DNA of 64,000 nt from Hydractinia symbiolongicarpus (lineage: Eukaryota; Cnidaria; Hydrozoa; Anthoathecata; Hydractiniidae): the NCBI RefSeq assembly GCF_029227915.1, contig NC_079879.1, forward strand, positions 11,160,001 through 11,224,000, in the 5' to 3' direction. Both the position numbers and the translations under genes were made by a program. Below, one piece after another: positions 1 through 10,679 of this stretch. The notes under the pieces are model-generated. The model worked only from the letters and a program-made list of their open reading frames with translations. It had not been told where the DNA came from and did no database searches. How positions within the stretch are numbered: the first letter of the stretch is position 1; each line of letters starts with the position of its first letter.

Positions 1-296
1 TTTGCCTGTCAAAAGTCTGAAAACTACTCATAATGCTTCACAGTGAAATAAGTCTATAAAATACATGACTATTTTATTAGAAAGGACAACAAAAAAACCA
101 AAATTTAAATAAATAATATACAATACGAAAAGGTTTAGCAATTACCAATAAAGGGGTAAAATAAGCTTTTGCTGGGTTATAAGTCATGAAAATTGAGCGA
201 ATGATGGCCACCACATGAAAATTATCAGCAATAATTTATTTCTCTGTTTAAATGCATTTAAGAAGTGTAATAAATAAATTGGTGTTATCGTTTTAG
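1..296. other. Intronic or upstream sequence of the MUS81-like gene
   Basis: No coding exon is visible. A TTTTAG acceptor at 291-296 leads into the first recognised exon, so this stretch is probably intron and the true 5' exon(s) and start codon lie left of the window. The stretch around 170-235 (ATAAGTCATGAAAA, then TATCAGCAATAATTTAT) resembles sequence around 38115-38175, which suggests an old dispersed repeat. Confidence 0.5.
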
Positions 297-3200
297 AAGT
301 ATAAATTCATCAGAGGTTTGATTGGATATGAGAAGTACCAACGAAAATTTAACTACCTAAAGTCAGCGGCAGAATGGACGTCAAGGGCTATTGTATCTCT
401 AGATCTTGCAGATAGCGAAATACGCTCAGTGAAACAGGCTGAAAAACTAGAAGCAGTAAGAAAATTTTTTTTCACATTAATATAACTTTATATTAAACAG
501 CTAAAATGTTTATGAATGCGTCTATAAAGGTGGCAGTAACCCTTTTAAAATTTGGAAAACGATTCGCAGCCTAACATCCATATTTTTTTATAGCACTCTT
601 GTCACGATTTTATATAATTCTAATACTATCTTTCACCCGAAGAATTTACCTTTAACAATTCCTCTTTAAACTAAAACGTTGTAAGTGATTTTAATTCATT
701 CCATCATATAGTTCCAGTCCAGAAAAGATAATGTAATTATTGAAGAGAATTGCTAAAAACAACAAAGATAACACGTACCATAGAATAGAACATATGATGA
801 CAATTTTTATAGCACTGCACTGTGCAAACTCCAACTTCTGATTTCTGTTAAATTACTTACCCACATACTATACGCGCTATATGTGCCATAGTTTTTTATA
901 TGCCTTAATGCTTTATGAGCCTCTTTACATGCCTTACATGCCCTAGTGCTTTTACGTGAATTGGTGTTTCATAAAAACATAATTTTAATATATATGAAAA
1001 ATATATAAAATAATAAACAAGGGTGGGTTCTATTAAACGTCTACAAAAAACATTTGCAAATATTTTTTAACTCTTTTCTGCCACAACTCCCTTATAAGAT
1101 GTATCCAAGGCATGTTAAAGGATTAATGCATGCAGACACATAAAAAGCTGCATATAAAGCGCGTAGGCACTTGTTGCTCTTTTTGATGAGAAAACATTGT
1201 GATATGTTTACTCACAGAATTTTCCAAACTACAGGGTCAGCAGGAAGAATTTAAGAGGCATGGAACAACTAAGGTGACTTATGGGGCAACCCCATAAAGT
1301 TTGTGTAGGGAGAAATGACATCGTTGTTGCAGCCTTTTTAAGTTTTTACGTGTTTTGGTTTATTAGGGTGAAAAAGTTGTGAAACACCAAAAAATGCTAT
1401 TTTTGTGTTTCAAGGACAGGGAAATTGATGAAACACGCTATTTACGAATATCTATTATACTTATAGTTACGAACAATTTCATAAGTGACATGGCTTTTTT
1501 TTGTTAACCAATCACTTAATATTATTTAAACCTTGATAAAGCGTGATTGCATGTACAACGTGTGACGATAGAATGCAGCCCAATTAAATCTGAAAATCTT
1601 TATATGCAAACATCTTAAGGATGATAGGAGCTTTTAAAAAAATGTAAAAAGACTTTAAGTTGTGCAACAATCATCAACTTGTTCTAGAAATGCATAGCTT
1701 GGGCCATTTGTTGGACGACAATCTGGAATTTCTGTGAGAGTTTTGTGAAGGACACCCCATAGTAAAAATTGTGAAATTTTATGGTCGCAGATACTCAGAA
1801 ACAGCTCTCCCAACGTTTATTCATTGTAACATTGATCAAAGTTTTCGAGTCATTATTTTTTTTACCTGACCTGCCAAAATTTTTATGTTTTTAACTGGCC
1901 TACCATTTTTAAGTCCTTGTACACAAACCTGATCTACGTAATTTTATTTTTAATGTACACTTCATTGTTGCATGCTTAGCCAAATAAAACAATAAAAATG
2001 TAAATGCCATGAATAAATTTTTGGCTGACTCTGCTAGATGGATTTCGTGGAATGACAGGGAAAAATTAACAGCAAAAAGTTAGTAGGTGGTTATAAAGAA
2101 TAGATGCTTGATTGGGAGAGTCAACTAGTATTCTCATTTGAGAATTGTCTGTGTAACAGACAAAATAAAGGTTAGCTAACACCCCAGAAGTTGAACATAA
2201 CTTACCATCTACACGGTATGCTATACGTCACTCCCTTCTTTCTTAAAAACGATATAGATTGGTGGTGCGATTGCAGAAAGACTGAAATTCATTTTAAATA
2301 GAGACAACATTGACTGTGAGCCACCGGCTAAAGGTAAATCCAACTCTGTGCTGTTATTTAACTCAAAAATTACTGCATTTGACAATTACAAAGGTAAAAG
2401 CTTTATTTTTAGAAAAATATGCGAGCAGTGCTTCTGCTTTACTTGCAGCTCTGTATGATCTAACACAAGAAGCAAAATTTAATAAGTATGTCAAAATTAG
2501 TTTTTTTCTATCTTTTGTTTCACAGTGTCAGTTCTTTAACCATCATATTTAATAATATTAATTTTCTGGAAAAAGTAGTAGTAGGTAAACTTTTGTGTAT
2601 GTTTTATTCTCCAACAGAATTTGCTGCCTAAATTATTATTATTATCCCCACAATTTTTTTGGTGACATAGTGGTGATGTCATGATGACTTAAATTACTTT
2701 CGGGTTAGAAATTCAGACCAAAAGGTGGTTAAAGGATGTGAAATATGGATATGAAAGGGGATGAGTGTTAAGAAAGCCAAGAAAAAGTAGGAATCTCTAT
2801 TTTGTTTTTGTAGATTGGAAAAAGCGTTTGATACAGTGCCACGTAAAGTTATTTGGTTAGGACTGTATGAGAGTATTAGGTGTGGCAAGTGGCTAGTTCA
2901 GATGATTTAGTCTATGTACAGCAATGCTACCAATGAAGTTGTGTCAGGATTGATAATTCACTTAGTGATAAATTTAGCATATACGATGTGTGCATCAGAG
3001 TTCTGTTCTTAGTCCTTTATTGTTTGTTTTAGTCTTACAAGCGCTGTTGATGAAGTTTAGAATATGTTATGGTAGTTATTGTATGCAGGTGATTTAGTTC
3101 ATGTAGCAAAATCGATGGAAGGTTTAATTAAAAGGTTTGAGGAGTGAAAGAAAATACTATAGGAGAAAGAGTTGAGAGTAAACTCAGCAAAGTCAGTAGC

Positions 3201-6200
3201 ATTAGCAGTAGCCAAGTCTGACCTGGTTGGACATTGACCTTGTAGAGTTTTTGGTAAAGGTAGTAGTAGCTCATGTTTTTGTTAGACTCGTGAGTAATGG
3301 TACATAAGAAGTGCAGTGATATTTTAGGAAGGTAAGTGCTAACATTCAGTTTGTTTGTAAGCAGGGTAGACCGAGAAAGACTTAGCAGAAGGTAACACGA
3401 ACAGACTTAATGCAGAGGAATTTGAACACAGTTTAAGTCAGGCTGAAAGAAGATCATTAATACCTGGTCCTCATGGACGTTAAGCTGAGAACGATGATAG
3501 TAATGATAATGTGGTTAGACTTAGAAAAATATTGGACCTAATTGGAGTCAGCCAACGTGAGTTGTGTTAACTAAGCAGGCAGGCATATAACATAACCACG
3601 CCGACGTTAAAACAAATTGAAATACAAAGGGTTGACAGTAAACAACGAACGGAGCAGACACTGCAAAAAGGTTTATGGGACAGTGTACTTCCTTCTTATA
3701 TTTTATGCGCATTTTTCTACTAATTTTCCACAGTAAAATAATCTTTACTTATTACGCTAAATGTTTACCTATCTAGTGCATACGGTGTAAAATATCAGAG
3801 TTGACTTCTCAATTATCATTTTACATTTTAGTCCGGATGATGATTTCCCCTTAATACATAGTGAAGTTCTTCGTGAAAGATGCAAAGAAATGTGTGAAGA
3901 AAGCTTTACGACACCGATATCCTCTTCTGCTTCAAGTAAGCTTTTCTGAGACTATTGTTTCCTGTGCCTATTTAAAATTTTTAAAGATAAACTTAAATAT
4001 GTTTTTGCTGAGGCAAAGTTTTCCTGCCAGTGAAATTTACCACAGAATGTTTAATATTTTGTTGCGGTTTTTTCAAGTTCATCATATTGTTCGGCTTTGT
4101 GAATATATAAGCTAAGGTGACACGCACTAAATAACTTCGAAAATAAAGTCAATACCCATGCTAAATTTTGATGCCCTTGGTTTCTTAATTAGTCCGACTG
4201 TCAATATAAGATAGCTTTGTACGGTATCTACCGTAGCACAAACAATTTCTTTTTCATTGTTATATTTCCTTTGTGTGTGAATTTACCGTTGGTATATAAT
4301 TGCCGATGAGAGCTTAAGTGTGCTGAGTGCAGACGCGAATGTTAAAGGCTGACAATTTTTAAAAAGTTGAGCCAATCAAAATAAAGGTTGCATCACAATG
4401 ACATTCTTTTAATAATTCAAATTACTGTAATTTTAAGTAGTTATAATGCTACTTGAATGAAAAGAGAAAGAAAGATTAGATAAACAGTAAATATTTCGTA
4501 ACTGCGGCCCATTATGCTTTTTTACTCGCCTAAACATAAATTAGGCGTGTGATCATTCTCGCACGCCATCGCAAATTTGGGAAAGTGATTGGCCGCATTA
4601 CCCTTGACCAGGCCTGGTTTATCAAAGCCAGAAAACAATGAAAGCGAAAGATATATACAGGTTTTTCCATGCCTTACTGCTTTGTATTTGAGGCTGATAT
4701 TGTTTTTACATTTAGTTTTCTGCTGTGCGTGGTGGAGATTGAACATTTTGGAATCAAGGAATTACATAAAGAAAAGAATGAGATGTATGCATATAAAAAA
4801 TCACATCGTTTTTCTTATTTAGAAATTTCATGTATTTTAGCAACTATGAGAAAGTTGCAAGCCTGGTAAATTTTGACTTGCTATGGTGGTGAAATTGTTA
4901 TATAGCTATAATTGTTATATAGTGGATTGATTTCGTTGTGTGTTTTTTTTAAGCTGCACTCAAACAAATACATTTCGTTTCATAGCAAAAGAAGTTGTTT
5001 ATCAGATATTACCATTAGGTGTTGAGGTTGCGGAAAGACTAAAAGGTTAATATTTCCTTCACTATATAACGTAATAAAGTACTTTTTATAATTTCTATTC
5101 TTACTTAAATTTAATGTTTTATTTTTCAAGATGGTTTGTCAGCACCTGAAAAGCCTTCCCATGATGCTTTGTATACAACTGATGATGGCAGTGATGGGTA
5201 AACAAAATTTGTTGTAGCCAAAAATAAATTTTACATTTTGCTTTACAATCTCTTAGACGAGGATTTTGACCCCTTTAACTATCCATGGCTATAGGTTTTA
5301 CTTTACACACTGGAAGTTAAAAATCTTATTCAGAGTAGCTGCCGGCAGGACCTCAAAAATGTTGAATTCAGACCTGGTGATTTTGAAGAATTCGCTTGGT
5401 GCTGTATTTTACATATTTTTTGTGTTTATTTAGAGTTGTGATGTGTGTCGACCATAGAGAGCTTGGAGGAGATCACAATAAATTACTTACGGTAAACAAC
5501 AGTAATCTGTAGCGCAAAAAGTGCTGAACAAGACCATCATTGTCTGTTTAAGCTAAAAAAGTTTTAATCCTAGTAGAATTTGCTGTGGATATAAATCATT
5601 TTCACCCTGCACGAATGTGTTTCAACTTAAAAACGAGGACCAGAACTAATTTTTTTTTATGATTTAAAAAGTTGTTTTACTTCAGAAATATTTTACTTTT
5701 TGAATGCAATATTTTATTTTTCATGACAGGACTTTTTCTTCTCTTCTCGTAGCTCTGTAATCTTCTTTCACGAGAAGGAATCAAATTTAAAACAACAACA
5801 CTGCCTGTTGGTGACTATGTGTGGTATCACAGACGTCATAAAAATGAAGAGAAACTACCAACACTTGTGGAAAGGAAAAGAGGAGGTAGGGCTTTTACCG
5901 CATACGTGGTGTGGTTAAGTATGGAGGAAGTTTTGATTAAATTGGGATGAAGTTTTGATAAAGTTGGAATGAAGTTAGGATGAAGTTGGCATCAAGTTTA
6001 GATATAGTTGGGATGAAGTTTTAATGAAGCTGGGATGAAGTTTTGATGAAGTTGGAATGAATTTTTATGAAGTTGGCATCAAGTTTTGATGAAGTTGGGA
6101 TGAAGTTTTGATGAAGTTGGAATGAAGTTAGGATGAAGTTGGAATGAAGTTTTGATGAAGTTGGGAAGAAGTTTTGATGAAGTTGGGATGAAGTTTTAAT

Positions 6201-9200
6201 GAAGCTGGGATGAAGTTTTATTGAAGCTGGGATGAAGTTTTGATGAAGTTGGGATGAAGTTTTAATGAAGCTGGGATGAAGTTTTGATGAAGTTAGAATA
6301 AAGTTTTGATGAAGCTGGGATGAAGTTTTGATGAAGTTGGGATGAAGTTTTGATGAAGTTGGGATGAAGTTTTGATGAAGTTGGGATGAAGTTTTGATGA
6401 AGTTGGAATGAAGTTTTGATGAAGTTGGGATAAAGTTTTAATGAAGCTGGGATGAAGTTTTAATGAAGCTGGGATGAAGTTTTGATGAAGTTGGAATGAA
6501 GTTTTAATGAAGCTGGGATGAAGTTTTGATGAAGTTGGAATAAAGTTTTGATGAAGCTGGGATGAAGTTGGGATGAAGTTTTAATGAAGCTGGGATGAAG
6601 TTTTGATGAAGTTGGGATGAAGTTTTAATGAAGCTGGGATGAAGTTTTGATGAAGTTGGGATGAAGTTTTAATGAAGCTGGGATGAAGTTTTGATGAAGT
6701 TGGAATAAAGTTGGATGAAGTTGGGATGTTGAGGTGAAGTTTTAATGAATTTGGGACGAAGTTTTGATGAAGTGGATGAATTGCAATATTTATGCAGGCA
6801 AAAAGAAAGTGATTGTTTATGTTTTTCTATTGTTTTCTTACCACGGATATTTTTAAATTCTTACTTGCACCTATTTTAGATGATCTTGCAGAAAGTTTAA
6901 AAGATGGAAGATTTTTAAGACAGAAAGAAAATATGAAACAATGGAAGTAAGCTAAGAAGTGTTTTTTTCTCTTTTACATCAACTTATAAACAACACAACG
7001 CAAAAAAGCTTGAAGAATATACATACGTCGATAAATTTTGTAGGCACTCGTCAGTCAACGCAAAAGTTATTTAATTTCTTAATTTCTATGAATATAAAAT
7101 CGTCTTGTTTTGAATGGTAGCAATATTTTACAGAAATTTCCGCCTTTTTCCGTACACTTTAACGCATCTTTTTTTGAAATTTTTTAATAATATACGGGAA
7201 AAATCGAGCCCTTGCAGAACTCCTAAGGACTAGGTTATCATGAATGAACGGTACCCAACATTGCAGCTCAATTTTTGAGTTCTTGGCTGACAAAAACGAC
7301 TGATAAAAGGGGTCAGAATACAGAATACAGTAAATATACAGTTTTATTTTTTAGGCTTTTTTGTTCCTAATGCATGCACTACACAAATGAAAAGTTAATA
7401 TTGATAACAAATTTTAATGGGCAAAAATATTAAACTAAAGATTAGAATGGTTAGTCGAAAAAGGCGGCAAAAGTTTTTGGTCGGTAGAAACTATTAGTCA
7501 CTTTATTATTACTAATATTTACCCAGGATACCTTTTTTAGTTTCTTATAAACCTGTTATCAACGAGGGTCTGCGAAGTGTCCTAGTGTATGTGAAGCTAC
7601 CATTTGAGCCACGAAATTCGTGCAAGCACAACAGCCGCTCAACTAGACAACCACCTAAAATATCAATTCTATTCTCATGCTGAACGCTAAGCATAAGGAA
7701 TAGATTCGCACTTTTATAGTCACTGGCATGACTTGACTTGAGGTTTGAACCCAAGACCTTTCGCACTGAAGGTGAACGCTCTACCAAAAGGCCATCAGTT
7801 TAGCTAAAAAAAAGTTATTTTTAAAGACTTTTTTACTGATAAGTTATGTGTTCTATTGAGGAATTCCTTTGGAACACGTGATGTCCAATTGTATTACGTC
7901 ATCGAAGGTGACATCAGTAAATATGTTGTTCAATGTGGACACGAATGTGTGGGCAAGTGTGGAAATCCTGACTTGCTTAAAGTCACAGTAGGTTAATTTT
8001 TTTCATTGAATCATGCTTTTCTGTGGACTTTAAATCTAAATTTCTTGAGATTTTGTTGCAGTAACCAACGAACCGTTGATAGCAATATTTGTAAATCTTC
8101 AGTCTTATTACCCAAAACCAGGAAAACTTGAAAGCCGTGCTCAGTTTTGTGATATAAATTGTGAGTTAACCTTCTAATAAAACTTCTAATAAAACATAGA
8201 CAAAATAACCACGGTATTTCTTCTTTTTTTCTTAAGACTACTTTGAGTGAGCTTGAGAATGATTCTGATTTCGCTGTCATATATACTTGTAATGTCGAAG
8301 AAAGCGTACAGAGTTTAGTTAATATTCATTTGGAACTTGAAGCCAGGTACGTTATTCCAGCTGTTTCTTAATTTTGTTGATGTTTTATCTCAAAGTAGAA
8401 CATCTGTTAGTCTTGCAATTTGGAGATAAACAACATAAAAATGCCAAATGTTTATGGTTTGAAGGGGCGAATTTTATTTCAGAAGACTTTGTAAGGGGGC
8501 GCTGCCTTATAGGAAAATTTTATTTACCAATCATCTGGTATTGCCTATGATTAGTGCGTTGAATGTTAATGCTTATAGGACAGCCGAAGCGGTTTAAAGT
8601 TTTTTCCTTCCCAGTTAAGAATGAGGCGCACATGTTTTTTTCTTCTTTTATTAACACGTGCATGTTCATCGAAAACCCCACTTCACTTCACTTCAGGTGA
8701 AAACATTTACATGAATATTACAAAAGTGTATTGGCTTAAGTAAAACTCGTTCATGTCACAACACGTTGTAGCACATTTTCAAGCTAAACGCCCACTTAAT
8801 GTAAACGCCCACTTAATGTAAACGCCCACTTTATTAGGATTGCTTCGAAAGAGTTCGTTGATGAGATGTCGAAAGGAAACGTAAAACATGAAGTTCACCC
8901 ACCGGAGAAACATAAGCGTTACCTACCGGACAAACACGAACTTTACTCACCGGACAAACACGAACTTTACTCACCAGACAAACAGGAACTTTATTCGCCG
9001 GACAAACACGAACTTTATTCGCCGGACAAACACGAACTTTACTCGCCGGACGAGCATGGAGGAGGTTTTTATGCTTCTTTTAATGAAACTTCCAATAATT
9101 CAATAACAGAAGATTCGCCTGATTCTAGTCGACGCGAAAGTTCAGTGTTTACGCGATGTGAACGTTCTGAAGAAAATGCGCGCCTTGGATCTGTTATGAA

Positions 9201-10104
9201 AAATTCGTTTATCCCTTGCCCTAAACGACTTGACAAGCACGATCAAGACCTCGATGACCCATGTTTATATAAACCTATTGACTCGTTTAATTCGTTAGAA
9301 GAATATCGGAAAAGTAAAGAGCAACAAGATGGTAACCATGACTGCGATTATGCATCTTCGGATTTACGAAGCACAGATAATCCCTTCCTGCCAATTTCAG
9401 AATTTAATCCACGAATTTCTTTACATACAGATCTTGACGGAACCGCGATTTTTAAACCAGATAAAGATGCAAATTTAGAAAATGACGTCAGCGACACTGA
9501 ACATGCGGAATTGCGAACCAGCTTCACTACCTGCGAGCGATATAAAACAGAACCATTTGCAACTAAGAATGATAAATTAAAGAGAGTTTCATCGCTCTCT
9601 TCAACATCCTCTACTGCAAAACGGAAAAAAACGACTGTAAATTTTGATAACTTGGCTTTTATTGAGGAAGAACTGAAATTTTCGGAAAGACAGGAAACCG
9701 AAGACTGCGATTGGTTGTACAAAAGCGCGTTTGTGGTGGGAGAAGTTGGTAACAGTACCTGCACGTCAAAGTCTAAGCATCGACACAATGACATTGATAT
9801 TGATAATCTGTCACCATTTCAACAGAATGAAATCGAGAATCAAAAAATAAAAGATACCAATAAACAGAAGTGTCATGGGGACACAACGAAGCAGTTTCTT
9901 TTCAATGGAGAAATGATTGACATGGGAGAAGAGCAGCCCGAAGTTAAAACGGAAAGTGACAATTTGGAAGATAAAACAGAGACAAGCGGAAAAATTAATC
10001 AACTTTCAATGTTATTTCCTAAGAGGAAAGTTCGAGAACTAATTCAAATGTTAAATAGTGTGGATGGCAGTATACAGTTGGCTGCGGAAAGGCTTCTTTC
10101 CTAA
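297..10104 (+). CDS. MUS81-like structure-specific endonuclease with C-terminal repeat and CUE-like domain (5'-partial)
   Basis: MUS81 nucleases cut branched DNA (3' flaps, replication forks, recombination intermediates), normally with EME1. Exons: 297-455, 2258-2333, 2413-2485, 3832-3935, 4716-4784, 4986-5045, 5131-5197, 5434-5491, 5753-5885, 6880-6946, 7861-7987, 8237-8346, 8838-10104. All phases match, giving 789 codons. Exons 1-2 encode an HhH-like N-terminus. Exons 4-6 encode the winged-helix region (FCCAWWRLNILESRNYIKK, then VVYQILPLGVEVAERL). Exons 8-10 carry the catalytic signature: VVMCVDHREL, VGDYVW, ERKRGDDLAESLKDGRF, RQKENM. The usual C-terminal (HhH)2 domain is not seen. Exon 13 instead adds an 8-residue repeat, about 300 charged disordered residues and a terminal CUE-like segment (SMLFPKRKVRELIQMLNS, ending AERLLS). 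Family assignment is strong. Whether this is the organism's only MUS81 or a paralogue cannot be told. No canonical polyadenylation signal stands out after the stop. Confidence 0.88.
2780..3560 (+). mobile_element. Degraded non-LTR retrotransposon (LINE) reverse transcriptase fragment
   Basis: Read in shifting plus-strand frames, this intronic stretch resembles the palm of a LINE reverse transcriptase: LEKAFDTVPRKVIWLGLYES, a WLVQMI/MYSNA segment, a VLSPLLFVLVLQALL segment, then LLYAGDLVHVA where the active element would have YADD, followed by an LRVNSAKS block and a GRPRKT tail block. Stops and frameshifts break every part, and the second catalytic Asp region reads A-G-D, so it is dead. It lies in the intron between 2485 and 3832 in the same orientation as the host gene. 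The clade was not assigned. Confidence 0.8.
5920..6778. repeat. Minisatellite of 11/22-bp GATGAAGTT units
   Basis: About 860 bp of tandem repeat lies inside the intron between exons 9 and 10 of the MUS81-like gene. The basic unit is about 11 bp (GATGAAGTTGG or GATGAAGTTTT). These alternate to give a 22-bp unit, with a second version reading AATGAAGCTGG. The left end has the most diverged units, and GATAAAGTT variants occur throughout. The unit length is not a multiple of three and the array is bounded by good splice sites, so it is non-coding. Confidence 0.95.
7504..7802 (-). mobile_element. tRNA-derived SINE, family 1, copy A
   Basis: This is the most diverged of three copies (others at 45383-45712 and 58893-59205). 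The tRNA-like head is at the right end on the minus strand, with an A-box-like GGTAGAGCG and a B-box-like GGTTCAAACC. The body contains a conserved stretch that reads as a false ORF. The 3' tail is the left-hand ATTATTACTAAT run next to ACCCAGGATA. It is inserted in the intron of the MUS81-like gene before the exon at 7861, opposite to the gene. Confidence 0.85.
8920..9063 (+). repeat. 24-bp coding tandem repeat (YSPDKHEL)
   Basis: Six units of 24 bp encode YLPDKHEL, YSPDKHEL, YSPDKQEL, YSPDKHEL, YSPDKHEL and YSPDEHGG. A weaker preceding unit, HPPEKHKR, lies at 8896-8919. The units sit directly after the nuclease core in the last exon of the MUS81-like gene. Each carries a Ser-Pro pair, a possible proline-directed phosphorylation site. 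Neighbouring units are nearly identical in DNA, so the array is young or being homogenised. Confidence 0.95.
10004..10104 (+). other. CUE-like ubiquitin-binding domain at the C-terminus of the MUS81-like protein
   Basis: The final 33 residues read as a CUE/UBA-type three-helix bundle. They have an L-F-P tripeptide at the position of the CUE Met-Phe-Pro, alternating hydrophobics (VRELIQML), a central D-G turn and a terminal A-x-x-x-LL. CUE domains bind mono-ubiquitin and some are dimeric. The call rests on pattern only. An HMM search would settle it. Confidence 0.6.
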
Positions 10105-10679
10105 AATTGTTTTTGAATCAACAAAAATTATGGAGAAGTGTAGCGATTCCGCATGATGGACCTTAAAAACTGATGATTTTATATGTATATATGTAAATTT
10201 TGACTCGTCAACGCTGATTTTAATTTAAAATATATCTAAATTTGAATTGTTTACGGCGAACTGTGCATTCTAATGGGATTAATAAGACAAACGCTCCTAA
10301 TGCCTCACTTGGCCAGTTGAACAGCTTTACCCTGAAAAATCGAGAGAAATTGCCATCTGACCCTCATGTGTTTGTTTTTTATATAAATATTGTAACGTTG
10401 TCAAACATTTTTTATCTTGTCTGTAATTTTATTTTTTGCCCATATAAAGAGGCACATTGTGACTCATGTGAACAAAACACCAATTGAGGTTTAACTTACT
10501 AACGTTTAATATTTACAAAACAAACAAAACATACACCAATTTTGTTATCACAACCTCATACAACATGCTGGTACTTTCTCGCAAACAAGCGGTGCTGAAA
10601 AGCAACACAAGGATTAGAACTCAATGCAGGTGGGCATCGCACGTCCATGAAGCAGAGACGAACACTCTCCGTTTAAGAT
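10105..10679. other. Convergent 3' intergenic region
   Basis: This lies between the stop of the plus-strand nuclease gene and the stop of the minus-strand GTPase gene, so it holds both 3' UTRs. TTTATT at about 10431 would give an AATAAA signal on the minus strand for the GTPase. Small ORFs here have no coding character. Confidence 0.6.

Noticed and set aside
3861-4115. 84-codon plus-strand frame near 3861
   Set aside because: It overlaps a MUS81-like exon (3832-3935) in another frame and continues into the intron.
9348-9794. 148-codon minus-strand frame
   Set aside because: Antisense to the coding last exon of the MUS81-like gene, whose splice phases and domains are coherent.
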